From: Aquincolibacterium sp041674705
Lineage (GTDB): Bacteria > Omnitrophota > Omnitrophia > Omnitrophales > Aquincolibacteriaceae
Length of the DNA stretch: 64,000 nucleotides
Assembly (NCBI GenBank): GCA_041674705.1
Contig: JBAYVF010000007.1
Coordinates: 11,785 to 75,784, forward strand
Direction of reading: 5' to 3'
Shown: piece by piece, positions 33,363-48,300 of the stretch
Layout: each line of letters begins with the position of its first letter
Position numbering within the stretch: the stretch's first letter is position 1
Position numbers and translations under genes: made by a program
Notes under the pieces: model-generated
What the model saw: only the letters and a program-made list of their open reading frames with translations
Database searches by the model: none
Told to the model about the DNA's origin: nothing

Positions 33363-36300
33363 AAGAGGGCAAACTGCGCCTGAACCTCGGAAACGAGGAA
33401 ATGAATACGCTCACCGGCAAGACTGAGGAAGTTCTGGAACATTCTCGGGGTGATGCGTTGAACTGTAATATCCGAAAGCTGGTCTTTTAAAATTTCTGCG
33501 CCATAGAGAAGAGCTTTGAGGGCCATACGTTCTGTTTTAACTTGTTTTCTAAGAGCCGTTCTGGCGACCGAAAGGTTCTTTTCTGAGGCGACAATGATGC
33601 GCCGGTCCGGCGCAAGCCCGGCATTGAATTGTTCTATAAAGGCGCGGTCTGTGACATCCCCCGCGATCACGGCCACGGGCGCATCCCCCAGGATCGTTCT
33701 GACCGCCGCTAAAAAGCCCTGGCCCAGCGCAAATTCGCGGCCGAGAATGAACGCATCCCCGGACTGAACTGTTTTGATGCCAAGCGCCTTCTTTGCTGCG
33801 TCAAAACGTGCCCGCATGAGAGTCTCCTGCGCTTTCTTGGCAAACGAGACCGGCAAGCGAGCAATGGCTGCCTCGGCTGCATTCAGCGTATAAGCAAAGA
33901 GAGAAATGATCCCGTCCATGATCTTTTCCGTCACGCCGCGGAGACCTTGTTCCGTGCCGCCGCCAAGACGCGCGTTCTCCTGAACAAACTTCTCCATGGT
34001 AAAAGCCTGCAACTTCGCCGGCAGTGGCAGATCCGAAACCTTAGTGCGCATTTCGGAGCGGGGTTTTTCACTTTCTTTAAGAAAATCTTTTGCTTCAAGC
34101 GCTTCCCCAAAGAGCTTTGTCAAGAAAAGCAGGTTCCCCATCTCTTTTCCGTTTATCGTCTCAAGAGCAAGGATGATTTCCACCCGACCATCCAATCGGC
34201 CGATGGTTAATTCTTTATAAAATGCTTCCATCGCAGGACGGTTCTCATTTAAGGTGTTTTGCAGCCGGCCAATAGCTTCACGAATTTCTGGTTTTGTTCT
34301 CTCAAGACCTTCTTTTTTATATTGACCGAACCACGCAAGATCCCAAAGGATCCGTGATTTCTCTTTTTCAGAGAATTGCCGCGTTTCCGAGCGGGGTTTT
34401 GTGGAAGTTAAAGCTTCGGTCTCTCGCAATGCGCCAATGAGCTTTTCAATATCTTTGGCTTGAATCTTTATATTCCCGCCATGCTCTCCAAGAGCCGCAA
34501 CCGCCGCCTCGGGAATACGCGACTGCACGATCACGGGCATGGTCAATCCGAGTTGCTTGATCTCATCAAGAACTGCCGCGGCTGAATTTGCGTGCTGCGC
34601 CTTCAGACTCATTTTTTGAAACTTTTCGACCAAGACCAAATGATAATCCAAAACAACCACGTTAATCTCGCTTCCCCTTTTTCTTAAGAGCAATTTCGCC
34701 TCTTTTACGTTGGAGGCCTCTAACACAAGCGTCGCAGGGAACAGTTGCTTTATTGCGGACGAATAAAAGCGCATCTCTCCATGATGATCTTCCACCAACA
34801 AAACGACTTTCCCGGCATTCTTGGTGTTTTGCGCTTCGTTTGTTGCGCCGAGTTCCTGGCGCGCCTGCCCGTCCGGTAGGCGGGCTTCGGAGCGGGGTGT
34901 GGCGTAGAGTTTCTCAACCTCCGCCAAGATGGTTTCGACCACCTCCGGCGATAGTTCCTGACCGTTCATTTTTCGTAAATAATGCTGAAAAACCCGGAGT
35001 CTTTCGTCGCGAGGATGAGTCGAGCTAAGAAGTTCACCGGAGATCGTCGGCAGAGCCCCTGCGGTAAGCCCGTAGGTCACAGCAGCCCAAAGCGCGGCCA
35101 GAACGGCCTTGGCGGAATCAAAGTCCTGAATCGAGGGGCTTTGGGACAGCGTCGTCGCCAAATCATTGATCGTAGGGCTTCCGAAAGAAAGAAAGCTGAC
35201 CATCTGCACGACCGTTGTTTTCTGATCAAGCGCCGTGAAATAACCCAAAGCGGTTTCTTCAATAAGTTCGGACGCTTTAGCAACGTCGGATTTTTTCTGA
35301 TCTTCTTCCCTCGTCTTTTCGGGAAGAGCGGCTTTGATCCGAACCAAAAGAGGCGGCAATTCTTCAAAGGCTTTTATTTTTTCTAAAAGACGGATCGTGG
35401 CGGAGCCTTCCACGCCTAACGCCTTTGCCATCTTCCGAGCATCGGTTTCGTCAAAAGCGCTCAGAAGGACCATTCTCGGAGTATCAAATTTTTCAAGCAT
35501 GAGACGGATCCATTCGGATCCTCTGACAAGCGGCATAGAATTATCGGTGACGATCAAGGGCCGCCCTTGCTTTGCTGCGATCTTGTCTTTGATCTTTTTT
35601 AAAGCCGAAACAACGTCCCCGGCTTCAACGACCGAATACCTTTCCCCACGGACAAGATCAACAACAGCCTCTCGGAACACACCCGAGTCGTCGACCACAA
35701 GGACCCATTCCCCTTGCGATGCCGCGTTCCATTTTTCGGCCAAGGCCGTAACATCGATCCCGTGGGAAAAAAGAGTTTTTTCAGTCTCTTCCGTACCGCG
35801 CGCTTCAGAGCGGGAATCGGCATTAGGCCACAGGGTCACACGCGCTCCGAACTCAGTCCCGGTGGTGCGGTTTACTATCGGTATGCGCTGATATAAAAGA
35901 CCGGCTTCTTCAATAATGTGAAGCCCCTCTCCGGCGCCCCCCAGGAGGTACTTCCCGGCTTTTTTCTTCGCCTCTACCCATTCGGCACTTTTTCCATCCT
36001 CCTTTTTGACCAGATTATAGGCTTCTATTTTCGAGCCTGTCAGATCCGCCCAAAGAAAGATCGGGAGTTGAAAGTCCAGTTTGCTGCCATGCCTAAAGGA
36101 GTTTTTCAATAATTCTCCGGTGGCCGTGAGGTGAAGGCCCATGGCCCTAAATCCGATCTTAGAAGCAACTTCTTTTTCGAAAAGATGAGCAAATCGATCG
36201 AGGCGAGCGGCGAAAACGCCGAAACGGTCGGTGTTCTCTGCGTCTTTTTCGGGAATATTCCGTAGATCCAGCTTGAGCATCTTTCCGCTGCGGATGCTTT

Positions 36301-39300
36301 CGACGATCAGCGCCTCATCAAGATCCGCAAAATCAATTTCCACGACCTCATAGGCCCTGTTTAAATAAAGTTCTAGCGCAGAAGTTTCCGCCCACATTTT
36401 CGGGCTATCCGTGCGATAGAGTTTCTCTGCCTGGTCCAGAACGGTTTCGACCACTTCCGCCGAAAGCTTCTGCCCCGTCGATTTATTAAGCAAATACTCC
36501 TGAAAAATCCGCAGCCTTTCGTCGCGAGAATTAGATCTGAGAAGTTCGCCTGCGATCGTTGGCAGGGCGCCTTCGGTAAGCCCGTAGGTCACTGCAGCCC
36601 AAAGCGCGGTCAGCATGGCCTTGGCAGAATCAAAATCCTGGGGAGCGGGACTTCGGGACAAAACTGTCGCCAACTCATTGATCGTTGGTTTTCCGGCAAA
36701 AATAAAACCCGCCATTTGTCCGCTCATCGTTTTCGGGTCAGAATCCGGAAAATAACTCAAAACAGCCTCAGCAATAAGCTCCGCGGCCTGGGTATTGACA
36801 GGCTTTTTCGCCCCTTCTTCCCGCGCTTCGGAACGAAGCTTGAGAGAATTTGAAAGACGTTCCATAGCTTCGTTGAATCCGGTCGGAAGCTTAGGCCCCA
36901 CATGTATTTTTGCTTTAAAGCTTAATTCGTTCATTTCCCCGAGCAGCGCATGACCTGCGGTCACAACGCTTTTGAGACGTTCTTCTTTTGCGGGATTGTA
37001 ATCGTGCTGACGCATGTAACCGGAAATGGTGACCCCCAGCGTGTTCGCCCGCTGGATCATACTTTCCGGAGATTCAGTGGAGACTGCCTGTTGGGGGCGG
37101 GCTCCATTTTGATCATTCAAAATCGCATAGGCACCCGGCTTTTTTAGCGTTTCAGAAACAGCTGCTGCCTGCTGTACCGGAGGTGTAGCGGATGAAACAG
37201 GATAAAGAGCACTTAAGAGTTTTTGCGCGTATGCCCGGCCCATTAAACCGTTGAGTTTTTCTTCCAGCGCCGCGCGATTCTCAGGGGCAACGATCCGGTC
37301 TTCCGGCTCTGTTTTGGCTACGTCTTCAAATTCTCCAAGCTTCTGCGAAATATCCTTCCATTCCGCATATTCCATTTCCCATTTCTCAAATTCCTGACGA
37401 TTGCCGGCAAACCGGGCGGAAGCATGTCGGGCTGCGTTACGCTCCGCAATGGCACGCGCCATGGCATGAGCAATCCATCTGAGCGCTTTTTGCCGCCTTT
37501 CCCCCTGGGCTTGCGGCGCCGGAGAAACAGTTTTGTGTTGTTCCGGTTGTTGTGTGAGCTTTTCGGCTTCCTTGCTTTTTAATGCTTCCCTACGCAACAA
37601 GCTTCTTAGTTGCTCGAGCGTCTCGTCTCGCGGTTGAACGACCGCTGAGCCTCTTGATAGGCTCGCCATAAGCTCTTCGACGTCAGACTGCTCCATGTAG
37701 ACGCGAAGGACCATTTTCCACAACTCAACATCTCCCGGATCAGCGACCTTTTTCTGCGGCATAGTCTCAAGATCCGCCTTGAACCGCTTGAGAGCCTGTA
37801 AAATGCCCTGCAGTTTCTTGTAATCAATGTCCCGGATCGTAAGGTCCTCGTTGGCTTCGTTTTCAACGAATGGAATAGCCCTGTTAATCCAGGCTAATGC
37901 TTTTGCGTGATTGTCCGCTTGTGATTTTTCGATCTTTGCTTTCTGATCTCGAGGCTCCCGTGCCGGCGCCTGGAGTCCAAACACCTTCATGATCACCTGA
38001 GCTTCAATGGCCGGACGCCCGTGCGTAACCCAAAGCTCAGCCTCCCCGCCCCATTCCTTCACATGAACCGCTGCGGGAAAAGACATCTCTTCCCCGATCT
38101 CTGGGGATGAAGGAATCTTTTCGGCGAGGATCTTGCGAAAATCATTCCCGTTAGCGATCATACCGCCGCCTAAGCCGGCATGGCTTATCCCGTACTTTCG
38201 ATTCATCGTGAAAGTGGTCCAGCGAACCGGCCCTCCCGTTTCTCTGTTAATCCGTTCATAAATGAATGGCGCGATCGCGAGAAGCTCGTCCCACGAATTG
38301 ATCTGGATCTTGTCCTCAGATATAAGCTTGAGATTCTGCAAACGCATTTCGGAGCGAACATCCTTCTTTTCCGATTCGGAGCGTAAACTGCGGAGCGAAG
38401 ACCGGATTTCACCAAGGTCGCTCGCCGGCTTTGCCGTTTCTTTTATCTTCTTGGAAATTTTCATCTCCCACAACGCCGGCGATCCGTTGAATCGCTCTTT
38501 CGCTTTAACAAACCCTGTTTTCTCTAAAAAAGAATCCGAGACCCGGTGTTGAAATATTCGTATTTTTTCAAAGCCATAAGCGTGGGCAAATCGCACAAGA
38601 TGGTTTTCGATCCAATATTTCAAGACGCGCTCAGCAACTTCGGTCGTTACATCTATGTGATTGCCTGGGATCTGCTCATACCTTCCAAAGCCCACTCCGA
38701 GCACCAGATCATTGCGATCGACGGAAAGCGGAATATGCAAAAAAGCATGGTAACCCGCCAACTGTTCCTTAGAAACCTCCTGCTGGATCACCTCACACGG
38801 CAAAGCGGCCACCGTAATAAAAAGGCGCCCGCCACCTTTATTGACCATGGCATAAAATCCTGTCTGGTCATAACTCCGGGGGGCTTTCTCTCTTGGGAAA
38901 TAACCGCTTCCCGGGGACCAGAACACAATGTCTTCTGCGCCTTTTTTGAACAATCCGAGAAATTCCTCCGGGATCAACCCGGAAATGGTTTCACGGTCCT
39001 TAGAAGACATCGCATAATCATAAAAAAGCGACTGTTTCGTTGAGGGCATCCCACCTTCCAGCTCGACCGCAGCCCGGGTAATCTTCAAAACCTGAACATG
39101 CGTTTCTGCAGGAAGCTTCAAGTAAAGCCCTCTAGTTTTTAACTCCTGGAGCGTCAAGGTATTGTAAACTTCCCCTGTCATGGCATTTCGAATCTGGATA
39201 CGCTCTTCATCCTGAAGGCCCAATTTTTCAGAGATCCATTGAGAAATCTTTAAACCATCAAGCCAGGTTTCTCCGGAGCTTCTTGTCACTTCACGAATGC

Positions 39301-42300
39301 CTGTTTCCACCGCCACAATATTATGGTCATTAATCGCGCTGATACTTTGCATGGCAAATGCTCGTAAATGAGCATTGGTAGAACCCACAGACTCGGCTTC
39401 TTTGGAAGTCTCAATCGCGCGGACAAGCGAGCTTCTCAACCACTCGCTTCTGAAGAATTGCCCTTCCCCTTCGTTTCCGGAAACATAATCTATCAGGGAG
39501 CCAAGGGGATCTTCCTTTCTTGCAAAGCTCCGGCTGAATTCCGTCAAGTAAGCAGCCGCGGTTAATCGGGAATTCAATACTTGGCTCAATAGTTTCGAAG
39601 CCGCCTGAAAGGATGCGAATTCTTTGACATTGCTTTTGTATTTACGGATGACGCGCTCAAAAGCCTTGCGATAACCCAACGCGCTTTCTTCGGTCGCTAA
39701 AACTGTATTTCCAGAAGCCGGCTTTTCAAAATCAAGGATCTCCCCCTGCTGCTGATAAATGCCTTCAGGCGTCGGAAGCGTGATCTCAAGAGCGCCGTTT
39801 GCAGCGCCGTCCGTTTCGGAAAATCCGGCCGCTTCCGTCACGGGATCAGAATCGTTCACTTGCACGTCTTCAGCCGCCAAAACAACCCTTTGTTCCGGAA
39901 TGCCCCACCCTGTGGCCACAAACAAACGCCCCGGCCCCATCAGGTTGACCTTTTTCTGCAAGCCTTTCAAATGGTCATACATCGCCCGGGACTCATATCC
40001 CGCCTGAATATTTCCAAAAATGATGACTTGGACGCCTTGGAGCACAAGATATTCGATGTTTTCATCCGTAAACGCACGATTCAGTCCCGTCTTTTCCTGG
40101 ACAAGACGTCCTGAGGTTGCGATCACAATTTTTTCGGGATCAAGGTTTTCAAATTCAGGATCGAGCTCTTTAAACCGCGGATCATTTTTTAAGATCGTTT
40201 TGGCGATCTTTTTCGCTTCTACGATTTCTTCCGGTTTCGGATTCCACGGATCAGCCCCGGGGAATTTCTTTTGAAAGGATTCTTCTTTGAAGATCTCCTG
40301 GAAAACCCTGCTGGAAGACTCAAGATCATCGCCATTGGTAATGGCCAAGATCCTTGTTTCGGGATCAAGGTGTTCGATCCCCTGAACATGCATGGCCGCC
40401 ACGCCGTTCACGCTGTCCGCGGATCTGATCAAACCACTCGTCGGATCGGTTTTATAAAAACGCCTGAAAAGATATTTCCATTTCGGATCGATCCGCATAC
40501 CATCAATCTTGTCTTCACCGATATTAGGCGGCCTGTTCCGGAACGTATGCGTCGTGCCGTGAACCAGCGCGGCTTCCAGGGAGATCCCTTCGTCGAGAGC
40601 CTTGAGCAGATCCTTGAGTTCAAACCCGGAGTCGCCCAGGAGTCGTTTTATTTCATCCGAGGGCATTCGCGCCATATCGTCCAAAACCCGTTTAAATACC
40701 GCGATGAAAGCGGACTGGCCATCATTGGGCCATATCACCGGATATTTATACTCCGCCCCCAACTTTTTTTTAATGGGAGTTTCCGTTCTAATAAGATCAA
40801 TGAGCGAAGCTTTGGCCAAAAACTCCGCAAATTCCCACCATTCCGCGGTGCCATACTCCGCTCCATACCGGTAAAGAAGCTTTGTGTAATAAGGATCTCC
40901 CCCGTCCTGAGCGGGAAGATCTTCCGCGAGATGCACTTGAATGCCGTAACGATTGTATCCCCGATAAACAGCCACAGGCACGTCCCGCCGATCATGAATA
41001 GATCCTTTGCGCAATCTGAGGTTTAAAATATCATCAGGTTTTTCGCTGATCCCTTCCACAGGCACCGGTAATTTCCCATAATCCACATCGCGCCGGAGCT
41101 GTCCCTGCGCATCGAACCGGTAACGATACCGCGGCTCGAAAGCGATCAGTTCCGCCTGATCCCCGATTAATTCTTTGACGCCCAATGTATGGAACTGCCC
41201 GACGCGCCCCAAACCGCCTGCCGCGAGCCACGTTTCGGGAGAAATGTACCAAATAGAACGACCTATGAGGTTGGGGGCGTTTTCCGAAAGCCAGTTTTTC
41301 ACCGGTTCCGGTTTTAGCATCAAGAGAACTTTCCCGGCAAGCGGAACGTGGGTCAAACGCGATTTGTTGTCTTCAATGAATTTGACCAAGAGCGCTTTTT
41401 CATCCGTCGTTAAAAGCGCAACGGCTTTAAGGAAGGGCCAGCTTGCTTCGACGGGAAAGCGCGGCCATTGAGTTACCGCATTGCCATAAGAACTTATGAG
41501 CTGAAAAAGATACCGCGAGCCGGCATGACTTTGCCCTTGAAGCGCGGCCAGATGCGCTTCCAGACGTTCCTTGATAAAGCGAATCTGGTTCGTTTTGATC
41601 TCAAAAACTTCTCGCGGCACCGCCAGCGCATAAGCATTCGCTTCCTGCTGCAAAAGCCCCATTTTTACCAGCCGCCTCAACAACTCTTTTATGTTGATCC
41701 CGGGACCTGAGATCCCTAATGTTTCAAATTTGCCCGGAGCAATATCCAGAATTATCGTTTCGCTGACAGCCGTCGGCCGCCTATCAATTTCATCGAGAAT
41801 AATGCCCGCGATAACGTTCATCCGGTGCCAATCCGGCGTGGTCTCGCGAACATAACCATCAGTATCATATTTTCCGACCCCTTCGAGCAATCGATCCGAC
41901 CAGTTGTCTTCCCGCAGCTCAGAACGCTTCGTTGGGTCTTGGGTTTCAGATTCTTCGCGCTCGTTCAGGAGCGCTCTGCTGACCGATTCGCCGATCCCAA
42001 GAAATCCGAATTGCGGGCCCGGAAGCCGCATATCGGGTTTCCCGCCCGGCAATCCTTTCGCCGGAGGAGCGGTATAATGCTCGAGCTGTTTTTTAAGTTT
42101 CGTGATCGCTTCCTGGATCGCGATAGAAACCAGGACCTCTTCCCCGCCGTGTTCCAGAACGCTGATGTCCTCTCCGATGATGTCTCTCATCCGCTCGAGG
42201 AGCTTCAGGGATTGTTCGCTTTCGCGCTGGTTGAGTTTTTCCGCGATCTTATTGATGCGTTTGGCAAAATAGTAGGAAAGAACCGCAATTTGTCTGGGAA

Positions 42301-45300
42301 CATGGATCCCGGAAACATCTTTAAGAACATTGGTCGTCACCCGCGGGGCTTGTTCAAGATAGACGCGCATCGCTCCCAAAATCGTCCAGGCCCCAAGCGC
42401 CAATTCTTTTTGTTCCTCTTTGCTGGACGGATCTCGTTCCCTTTTCCAGTCAAGGACCCACGGAATAAAGATCTGCTCATGCGCCAGATTTCCGATAAAA
42501 CGCTTCATATCCGTTACAACCGCCGGATTCCTGAAAAGATCCATCGCATAGTTGAGCACCGCATCATTCGTCCCGGAATCCCAACCATGCCCTTCCTCGG
42601 CTTCCAGGAGCTTCTTCTGGGTTTCATAGACCTTCTCTTTGAGCTCCTGGATCGCGAAATAATAAGGACGGTACCATTTTTCCACGAGCTGGGCCCGGGT
42701 CATGGGCTTTTCGTACACTTCCTCCTCGGGCCTGATAAAATTCATTCCGATCTCTCCGGAAAGACGGGCAAAGATCGCCTCGATCGCAGCCTCGGGCCCG
42801 AATTCTTGCTCGATCATGGCGAAAATACAGAGGAGCCGCCCGACCGTTTTCGTGTCACCCTTGAATTTCATCATCAAGAACTCTTCCATATAATCGCCGA
42901 GTGCATCCGCTACGCCCGCGGCCCGGCGCACATTCTCGAAGGAACGCTCTTTGGTCTTCCTGGTTTTCTGACGAAGCATCTCGAGTTCGTTGGCGATCTT
43001 GGCAACCGCCGCTGTCTGATCCAGCAGGTACTTCCGCTTTTGGAGATTTTCGATCAGCGTCTTGAACATAACGGCTTCCGGAGAAACGGGCAGCATCAGA
43101 CCCTGCGCGGAGATCTCTGAGAATAAAGCAACCTCTTCCTGCAGTTCCTCTTTAAAGATACCGTGCTCAGCCTGGAACGCCACTCTCTTCGCGAACGCCT
43201 CTTCGATCTCCTGGAGCGGTACGGCGGTTGAAAGCCGTTCCCGCGTGGAGAGCGGCAGGAACGTCAGAAGAAATTCCCCGTCATCAGCCCGAAGCGCGCG
43301 ATACGAAGATTCCACGGTATTCGCATCGATCGAAGGCCCCCGGAAAAAGAGACGCAGAACGCCGAAAAGGTCCCGGGTAACCCTGAAGGTTTTTTGTTTA
43401 TTCTCTTCGACCCTCTTCTTTCCATCACCTTCCATGAATTCGAGGTTTTGGGTCAACTTTTTGAATTGATCCGAGATCGTAACAAAATCGTCCGCGATCG
43501 CGACCTGCTGGGCGATGGCTTCGTCCAGTTCGGGCCGGAGATCCATCAAGCGTTTGCGGTTGGCGATCATTTCCCCCGCCACGCCGTTAAGTCTGGCGCT
43601 CATCTCGGCCAATGCCCCCCGGCATTTTTTAAGGTTCTCGAGCGTTTGCCAAACGGAAAATTCACCCTTGAAATCCGCAAGCGTAATTTTTTCTTTTTTA
43701 CTGTTTTCTTTGTCCGCCGGTTTTCCGGAAACCTTTATGGCGATTTTTTTGGCCAGCGACTGTTCAACCTCCTCAGACCGTTCGCCCACAAAACGCTTGG
43801 CTTGTTCCAGGAACGTATCTTCATCCGCAAAAATATCGGGCGTCCCGATCTGGCGGGCTGGACGAGAGAAAAAGCGGCGGATATCTTTAGCGATCTGGCG
43901 CATCACTTGACGCCAGGTTACTTGCCTTTCCATGGCTTCGATAAGGGATTGGCCGGCTGCCACGTGATCCGCAAGCGCTTTCCGCTGCGACTCCAGATAT
44001 TTATTCTTCTTTTCGGCCTGGTCTTGCTCCTCGGACAACTTGTTGACCTCGTAGGTCACGTTCTTATTGTTCTCAGTCGCCGTCTTGACTTGTCCTTCAA
44101 GGCCTTCGAGATCGCGGTAGGTTTCGCTGATCTTTTTTCGAAGTTTGTAGTAATCCTCGATGGCCGCTTCCTTGGCCTGAAGAGCTTCGAGCGTGTGCCG
44201 TGTGACCGTCGCGACCATGCGGTGAAACGCCTTTCGGTCGGCTTCGGTGGTGGCCTGATAGATGCTTGCGGCGCTGGCGCCGAGCGTCAGCACGCCCATC
44301 GCCATGTCATAATCCAGCTCGATCCTTTGGCGGAAGAACTCGTAGCATTCCTCGATCGCTTTCATCCCGAAAGCCGCCATGATCCGCTGGCAATTTTTCA
44401 CAAGGAGATCGTTCTTCCGGAAAATCGCATAGCCTTCAATGATGGCCTTGCGGACAGCTTTTCCCTGTTCTTCCGCAAGCGTCCCGATAAAATCGTTCGT
44501 AAAATAATCCGCGAAAAGGATCTTCTGCTGGATCACCTCGTTCTTTTCGCGGGACATTTCATCAAGGATAAAAGGCAGGACTTTCTGCTTCCCGTCCGGA
44601 ATAAGCCCGCCCGCCGCAAGTTCCAGAAGTATTTCGACGAGCAAACTGCGCTGGTTATCGCTATAAGCCGCATAACGATTTCCCTGGCCGATATAAGCGA
44701 TGAAGGCTTCGCCGAACCCGCCGAGAACCATCTTGACCCTTCTCTGAACGAGCGGTCCCGTTTCTTCCGCAAGAATGATCGCATTTTCCAGAACGAACAA
44801 GAGCCGTTCGGGAACGATCTCGCGTTGAGTCCCCCGCGCCGCCCCATCCGCTCCTTCGGTTTTAACGCCGGACGCGACGCCATATCGCATCGCGGCCAAA
44901 TAGGACGCCTTGATCTGGACCGGAGCGTGGGGATAACGCGTTTTTAGATAATCAAAAAAGCTATCGGGCCACGCCATGCAGGCGAAAGAAAGCAGGGTCT
45001 CGATCGCCTGGGAGAAGTTCTCGAACCCGCCGTATTGTGCCAGAAGCGATTCGATATCTTTATTTTCAAGAACTTCCGAAAGCTGGGCAAAATTCGTGTC
45101 GACCGAAAGAAAGAAATCGCGGGCCGTATCCGGATAAAGCGCAAGGAAAACCGACATAAGCAGTTTGTCATCACGGCGCGCTTCGGCGCTCAGTCGTTCC
45201 GCGAAACGCACTAAAATATGCAGCCGGAGAGCTGTCCAATCCTTCTTGTCGAGGGCAGAGACAACGCGGTTGATCTGTTTCAGGATGATCCGCGCGCCAA

Positions 45301-48300
45301 GGAGATGCTGGGTGCCATTTTCCGGATCGCGCAAAGCTTCTTCGGCTTCCTTCAGTATCCGGTCAAAAAGCCACTGGAAACTCTGGAACTGGACCTGCCG
45401 GCTTCCTTTAAGAAGGCTTTCGAGATTCTCCGCAAGGTCCGGATCTGTTCGCCGCAGAAGCTCGTCGGCGATCTCCATAAATCTCGGAGCATCGATCCGG
45501 CGGTCCATAAGGACATTGGCCACAACCTTCGCGGCTTTGGAGTTCGGATTCCGGGAAGCGATCACGGCCACGAGCTGTCGCGCCGCCTTGATCGTCTCAT
45601 CATTCGGTTGCCCGAAAGACACATTGGTCACGGTCGCGCGAAGATCATTCTTATCATTCCAGATCTGCGTTCCAAGAAGGGCTGCAACCGACGCTTCGTC
45701 GCTCAAGACCATGGTAACAAGATTTTCCGGTCCACCTATGGCTGCGGCCATGAGAGCCATATTAATTGTCGCGGGAAGAGCTGTTGCTTTTTCCGGAAGC
45801 GGCACAACCGCGGGAGCCTGACCGACCACCGGAAGAAGAGAAATTGTATTTTTTTGTTTTTGGCCTGTCTTACGTGCGGCTCTCAGATCCTTCGCGGTTG
45901 TTAAAAATACGTCGCGGCCGGCATCTGTAAAGAAATAGCAGATTTCGGCCCTGCCAGCCATGATCGGAGCCTGGCGAAGATACCCCATCCCGCGCTTTCC
46001 ATCGGCCTGCTGGGCCAGTAACCCGTCGATCGCTTCTTTAAGCTCCGGCTCCGAAAGATCGGCCTTTATTCCCAAAATAGCCGCGAATTCCTTCAACCCG
46101 TATTGAAGCTCTCTCAGAGTTACATAACCGTGGAACCTTAACGCATTTTCAGCGCCGGTCATGTTGCAAAGAATTTTCCAGGCCATCCCGGCATTTAAAG
46201 AAGCTTTCTCTTGATCCCCTCTCGCCTCCGAACGCAAGGCGTTGACGTGGTCGATCGTTTCTTCCACGATCGGCGCGCCGGTTCGTCTAAAAAGTTCGAG
46301 TTTTTCCACCAGATCCGCAGCCGCCTGGGGCAGCCCGTTATGGAGGGCGATCTCGAGTCTTGAAAAATTGTGCGGCCAATGGGATTTTTCGATCTCCCGG
46401 ATCTTTTCGGTCAGATCTTGCGCTGCCGGTGCTGCTTTCGATGTCCCGGCATCCTCACGCGCTTCAGAACGGGAAACACGGTCAATGGCAACGACACGAT
46501 AGAAACGTTTTGCGGGAAGCACGCCGCCGGTGAAACTCCCGTCATCGATCCAGCTCGTTTGATCCCCGTCTGCGACGATCCCCCGCTGAGCGAGCTGCCA
46601 GGAACCGGTTTTCAGATCATCGCGATATTCGATCCGATAAACAAAAGCGTCCTGGCTTGCGAATTCGACTTTAAAAGTTCCGTTCGTCAGCTTCAGCCCC
46701 TCGACCTCGGGGGCTTCCGTCGGCACAAATCCCGGCCGCCTTGTAGCGTTTGGCTCGATATTCAGCGTTGTTGTTGCCGTAATAGGGCTCGTGGTCGAGG
46801 TCTCAGCCAGTCTGCCCGTGCCCTTTTTTGCAATCATAGCCCAGGGGCTTGTGACGCCAACATTTTGGATCTCCTGGCTGCCCCAATCGGAAGTCCGAAG
46901 CAGGTTGCGGGTTGCGCTCGCAACGCCTCTCCACATGCCGGCGTCATCCGATATTGCGAATAAAACAATAGCCCCTGCAGGTAACTCGCTTAAATAGCTT
47001 TGGAATTCCGTGTGCTCTGCATCGCTGTACGAAGTATCAAAATGTTTGAAATCTTTTATCCTGATACCTGTCGTTTCATCTAAAATCGCGACGTTGAATC
47101 CCCGGGCTCCCTTATCGCCGCCAGCTCTCGAGTAGACTGTTTTTCCGCCAATTTTAAAAACCGCGCTTCCGAACTCCCCCCCGGCTGAGGAGACCGAGAG
47201 CTCAGCATTGGTCACCAGAGGAATTGCCTCGTGACCGTTCAGCGCAAATCGCTGTTGAAACGCGGGAACAACCAGTTTGGGCTGGCGCGAAATGGTAAAC
47301 CAACCAAACCACTTTTCATCGTTATACCCGGGATTGCCGTCAGGCTGGGCGTAGTTGTACTCGGTTGAATAGTTATGAACTCCGGGGTTCCCGCCTTTAT
47401 GCCATTCATCTTGGAATTCAAACCCAAGCACGCCGGAGACGATACCGTTCGTTCTTTCAGCCGCAAGATTGAAAAAGATTTCATCCCAAAGACCGATATT
47501 GAAATCCCTCTGCATCTCCTGATTTTCCGCCAAGATCCGGTGATCAAAGGAGTCGGCCCCGAATTCGCTGACAAACACGGGCTTGGTTGAGATCCTGGCC
47601 CATTGGGAGAAAGCATCGGTAAAACTGGCGTTCCGATAAAGCTGAAGTCCCCAAATGTCGACGCTTGGCGTCCAAGAATTAATGATGGTGCTTGAAAAAT
47701 AATACCCTGCCGGCACGCCCCAGGCTGCGATATCAGGATCCAGAAAGTGATAAGTTCCCCATGCCTTGGTTGTTTCTGACTTGGGTATATGCGGGTCACC
47801 AAAAAAACTAACGGCCGGATGATTCGTATCAAGGGATTTAATGGTTTGAGCTGTCTCCTCCGTAAATTGAGCTGCGGCATCTAGGGTTGGAAATTTTCCG
47901 TAATAGCGATTGATATCCCATTCGTTTCCGATGCCCCAACCAAAAACCGCCGGATGATTTTTAAAAGCGTTCACGATCACGGGAATATTGCTCGAATTGG
48001 TCGTGTCATTAAAAAAGGGTGCGGTGACGGGAAGAATGACCTTGATCCCGTATTTATAGAACATATCCAGAACAGCCTTCGCTTGGGCATTTGTCCCCAT
48101 GTCATAATAAAGCCGCGCCACATTCACGCCCATGTCCGCCATTTTTGGGATATCGTTCGTGTACCATTTAAAAAATTCCTGGCGGAATCCGGCCGCATCG
48201 CCGTCGGGGTTGGAATTTGTGGAAGAGGGACTCCAATTCACCCCTTTAAGGGTAAAAGCGTAGTTCGTTCCAAGGGTCCCATCCTGATTCCGCTCCTTTA

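Noticed and set aside
41825..43120. 431-codon plus-strand open frame
   Set aside because: Antisense shadow of the giant gene; residue composition (Arg, Phe, His rich) is typical of reverse-strand reading.
43394..44947. 517-codon open frame on the plus strand within the giant gene
   Set aside because: It is the antisense shadow of the coiled-coil region, has no ribosome site or recognisable domain, and the minus-strand frame is continuous and domain-rich here.
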